Notes under the pieces: generated by a model
The model's database searches: none
Seen by the model: the letters and a program-made list of their open reading frames with translations, nothing else
Told to the model about the DNA's origin: nothing
NCBI GenBank assembly: GCA_035576005.1
Contig: DATLXH010000132.1
Coordinates: 1-35,646, forward strand
Length of the DNA: 35,646 nt
Reading direction: 5' to 3'
Origin: DATLXH01 sp035576005
Lineage (GTDB): Bacteria > Acidobacteriota > Thermoanaerobaculia > Gp7-AA8
Translations under genes and position numbers: made by a program
Shown here: positions 35,033 to 35,646 of the stretch, one piece after another
Layout of the letters: each line of letters opens with the position of its first letter
Numbering within the stretch: the stretch's first letter is position 1

Positions 35033-35038
35033 ATTATA
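35033..35038 (-). promoter_or_regulatory. -10 element for a leaderless punA transcript
   Basis: A perfect TATAAT on the minus strand is followed by 7 bases and then the ATG of punA, so transcription would begin at or next to the start codon. No good -35 is seen 16-18 bases upstream; TTGCCG occurs at 21 bases. Confidence 0.5.
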
Positions 35039-35052
35039 GGTCGAGATGGAAG

Positions 35053-35106
35053 CGATGTACGGCAACGTGCCGCGACCAAAGAGAAGAAACCATGGGTCGT
35101 CCCGAG
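35053..35106. repeat. Single unit of the GGCAANNTGCCGCGAC family
   Basis: ACGGCAACGTGCCGCGACC followed by an A/G-rich stretch and ending GTCGTCCCGAGC matches the layout of units near 15001 and 18088 and the left end of copies A and B. It lies just upstream of punA. Confidence 0.6.
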
Positions 35107-35175
35107 CTTGGGCGTGAAGGACGGGAGGGGCTCCACCTCGCAAGCTTCTTTCCCTCGCCAGCCCACCCGCCGCCC

Positions 35176-35333
35176 GCTTCTGATGACACCGGTTCACTGT
35201 CTGATGTCGTTGAGCCGCGAAGCGGCGTAATCCCTCTCCCCGGCGGGGAGAGGGAAGCGAGCGGAGCGAAGCAGGGAGAGGGGCGTGAAAGTCTCGCCAG
35301 TCCTTCGAAAAGGGCGAGGTCTTCGTATCTCTC
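35176..35333. repeat. Composite repeat copy F, interrupted by group II intron
   Basis: Reverse-orientation copy. It starts with GCTTCTGATGACACCGGTTC, the complement of the right flank of copy A, then has the palindrome, the GAAGCGAGCGGAGCGAAGCA hairpin, GGGAGAGGGGCGTGAAAG and the middle segment. It breaks off at 35333, in the middle of CTTCGTATCTCTCGCAG, where intron sequence begins. The missing half should lie beyond the intron, outside the window. Confidence 0.85.
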
Positions 35334-35646
35334 CCTACCCCTATAGGGGTAGGGAGGGCTGGTAGGCCCCCCCTCCCTACGAACCGTACGTGCGGATCTC
35401 CCGCATACGGCTCTCCGGTTGATGTTTCTCGTGTAGAGAGCGGATGAGCAGATCATGGGCCTCAGACATGGTGAAGAGACCCAGCTGCCGGAAGTAGGCA
35501 TTTGTCCAGCGTTGATGATCGGCACCACGAGAGAGCCCTCGTCTACCTTGGCGCGAGCGAAGGATGCTGCGGAGTCGCCTCCGGATCCAGCTGTCGAGCT
35601 TCGGAAAGACGCGGTGACGACAGTGCTTGAAGTACTCGAACCAGCC
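35334..35646 (-). mobile_element. 3' portion of a group II intron
   Basis: On the minus strand a 33-base domain V is visible (35413-35381). It begins GAGCCGTATGCGG with the AGC triad, has a GAGA tetraloop and ends GTACGGTTC. A domain VI-like stem follows, GTAGGGAGGG/CCCTCCCTAC (35380-35371 with 35358-35349). The exact 3' splice junction is uncertain by several bases, because a CCCCTATAGGGG palindrome lies between domain VI and the point where homology to the host repeat resumes. The 5' part is outside the window. Confidence 0.85.
35377..35646 (-). CDS. ltrA: Group II intron reverse transcriptase/maturase, C-terminal fragment
   Basis: The last 89 residues of an intron-encoded protein, cut by the window edge. 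They match the group II maturase (GIIM) domain: GWFEYFKHCRHRVFPKLDSW, IRRRLRSILRSRQ, and ADHQRWTNAYFRQLGLFTM. The domain binds intron RNA for splicing and mobility. The final dozen codons (ESRMREIRTYGS) are encoded by domain V itself, so the frame runs on into the ribozyme core before the TAG. The reverse transcriptase domain would lie to the right of the window. Confidence 0.9.
   Translation of the reverse strand, partial: GWFEYFKHCRHRVFPKLDSWIRRRLRSILRSRQGRRGLSRGADHQRWTNAYFRQLGLFTMSEAHDLLIRSLHEKHQPESRMREIRTYGS

Noticed and set aside
35026..35166. A longer purine nucleoside phosphorylase start at 35166
   Set aside because: The extra residues come from repeat DNA and lie upstream of the likely -10 element; homology starts at MLEKLNEAL.

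Overview
The window looks like a chromosomal segment of a moderately GC-rich, free-living, respiring bacterium. It carries a complex I operon, a translation/transcription-factor operon, nucleoside salvage genes, a secreted protease and many intergenic palindromic repeats. The gene content, the short NuoG, the secreted Cys-containing protein and the density of repeats suggest Acidobacteriota or a similar soil/subsurface phylum. That assignment is inference by resemblance only; no rRNA gene is present.

Region 1 (1-10605, + strand): a repeat cluster, then a sigma70-like promoter with an apparent Rex operator just downstream of the -10, then nuoG-nuoH-nuoJ-nuoK-(DUF6335-like gene)-nuoL-nuoM-nuoN-rex. 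Most junctions overlap or nearly touch. nuoI is not between nuoH and nuoJ. A repeat has been absorbed into the 3' end of nuoM as coding sequence. The terminal gene encodes Rex, the NADH/NAD+ sensor expected to bind the operator at the start of the same operon, which would be a feedback loop on NADH dehydrogenase.

Region 2 (10671-14526, - strand): a two-component pair. A SARP/BTAD-type regulator with a C-terminal receiver lies upstream of a membrane hybrid histidine kinase (HisKA-HATPase-pseudo-receiver-receiver-HPt).

Region 3 (15111-26769, - strand): rimP-nusA-infB-ylxP(DUF503)-rbfA-nrnA-truB, then rpsO-pnp with its own promoter and terminator. The rimP leader can fold into an intrinsic terminator or an exclusive antiterminator. 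A GNRA-capped 15-bp hairpin lies between rpsO and pnp. PNPase ends in a Gly/Arg-rich (RGG) tail.

Region 4 (27054-30663): a SAM methyltransferase (+), a secreted subtilisin-like protease (-) and a secreted protein of unknown function (-), in locally more AT-rich DNA.

Region 5 (30849-35646): rluD (+), a small DUF559 nuclease gene (+) bracketed by direct copies of the commonest repeat, then a purine nucleoside phosphorylase gene and a CNT nucleoside transporter gene (-) that form a salvage unit. At the right edge is the 3' end of a group II intron (maturase C-terminus, domains V and VI) inserted inside another copy of that repeat.

Across the window at least five unrelated palindromic repeat families occupy nearly every operon boundary and several gaps inside operons. 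Some are nested inside each other.
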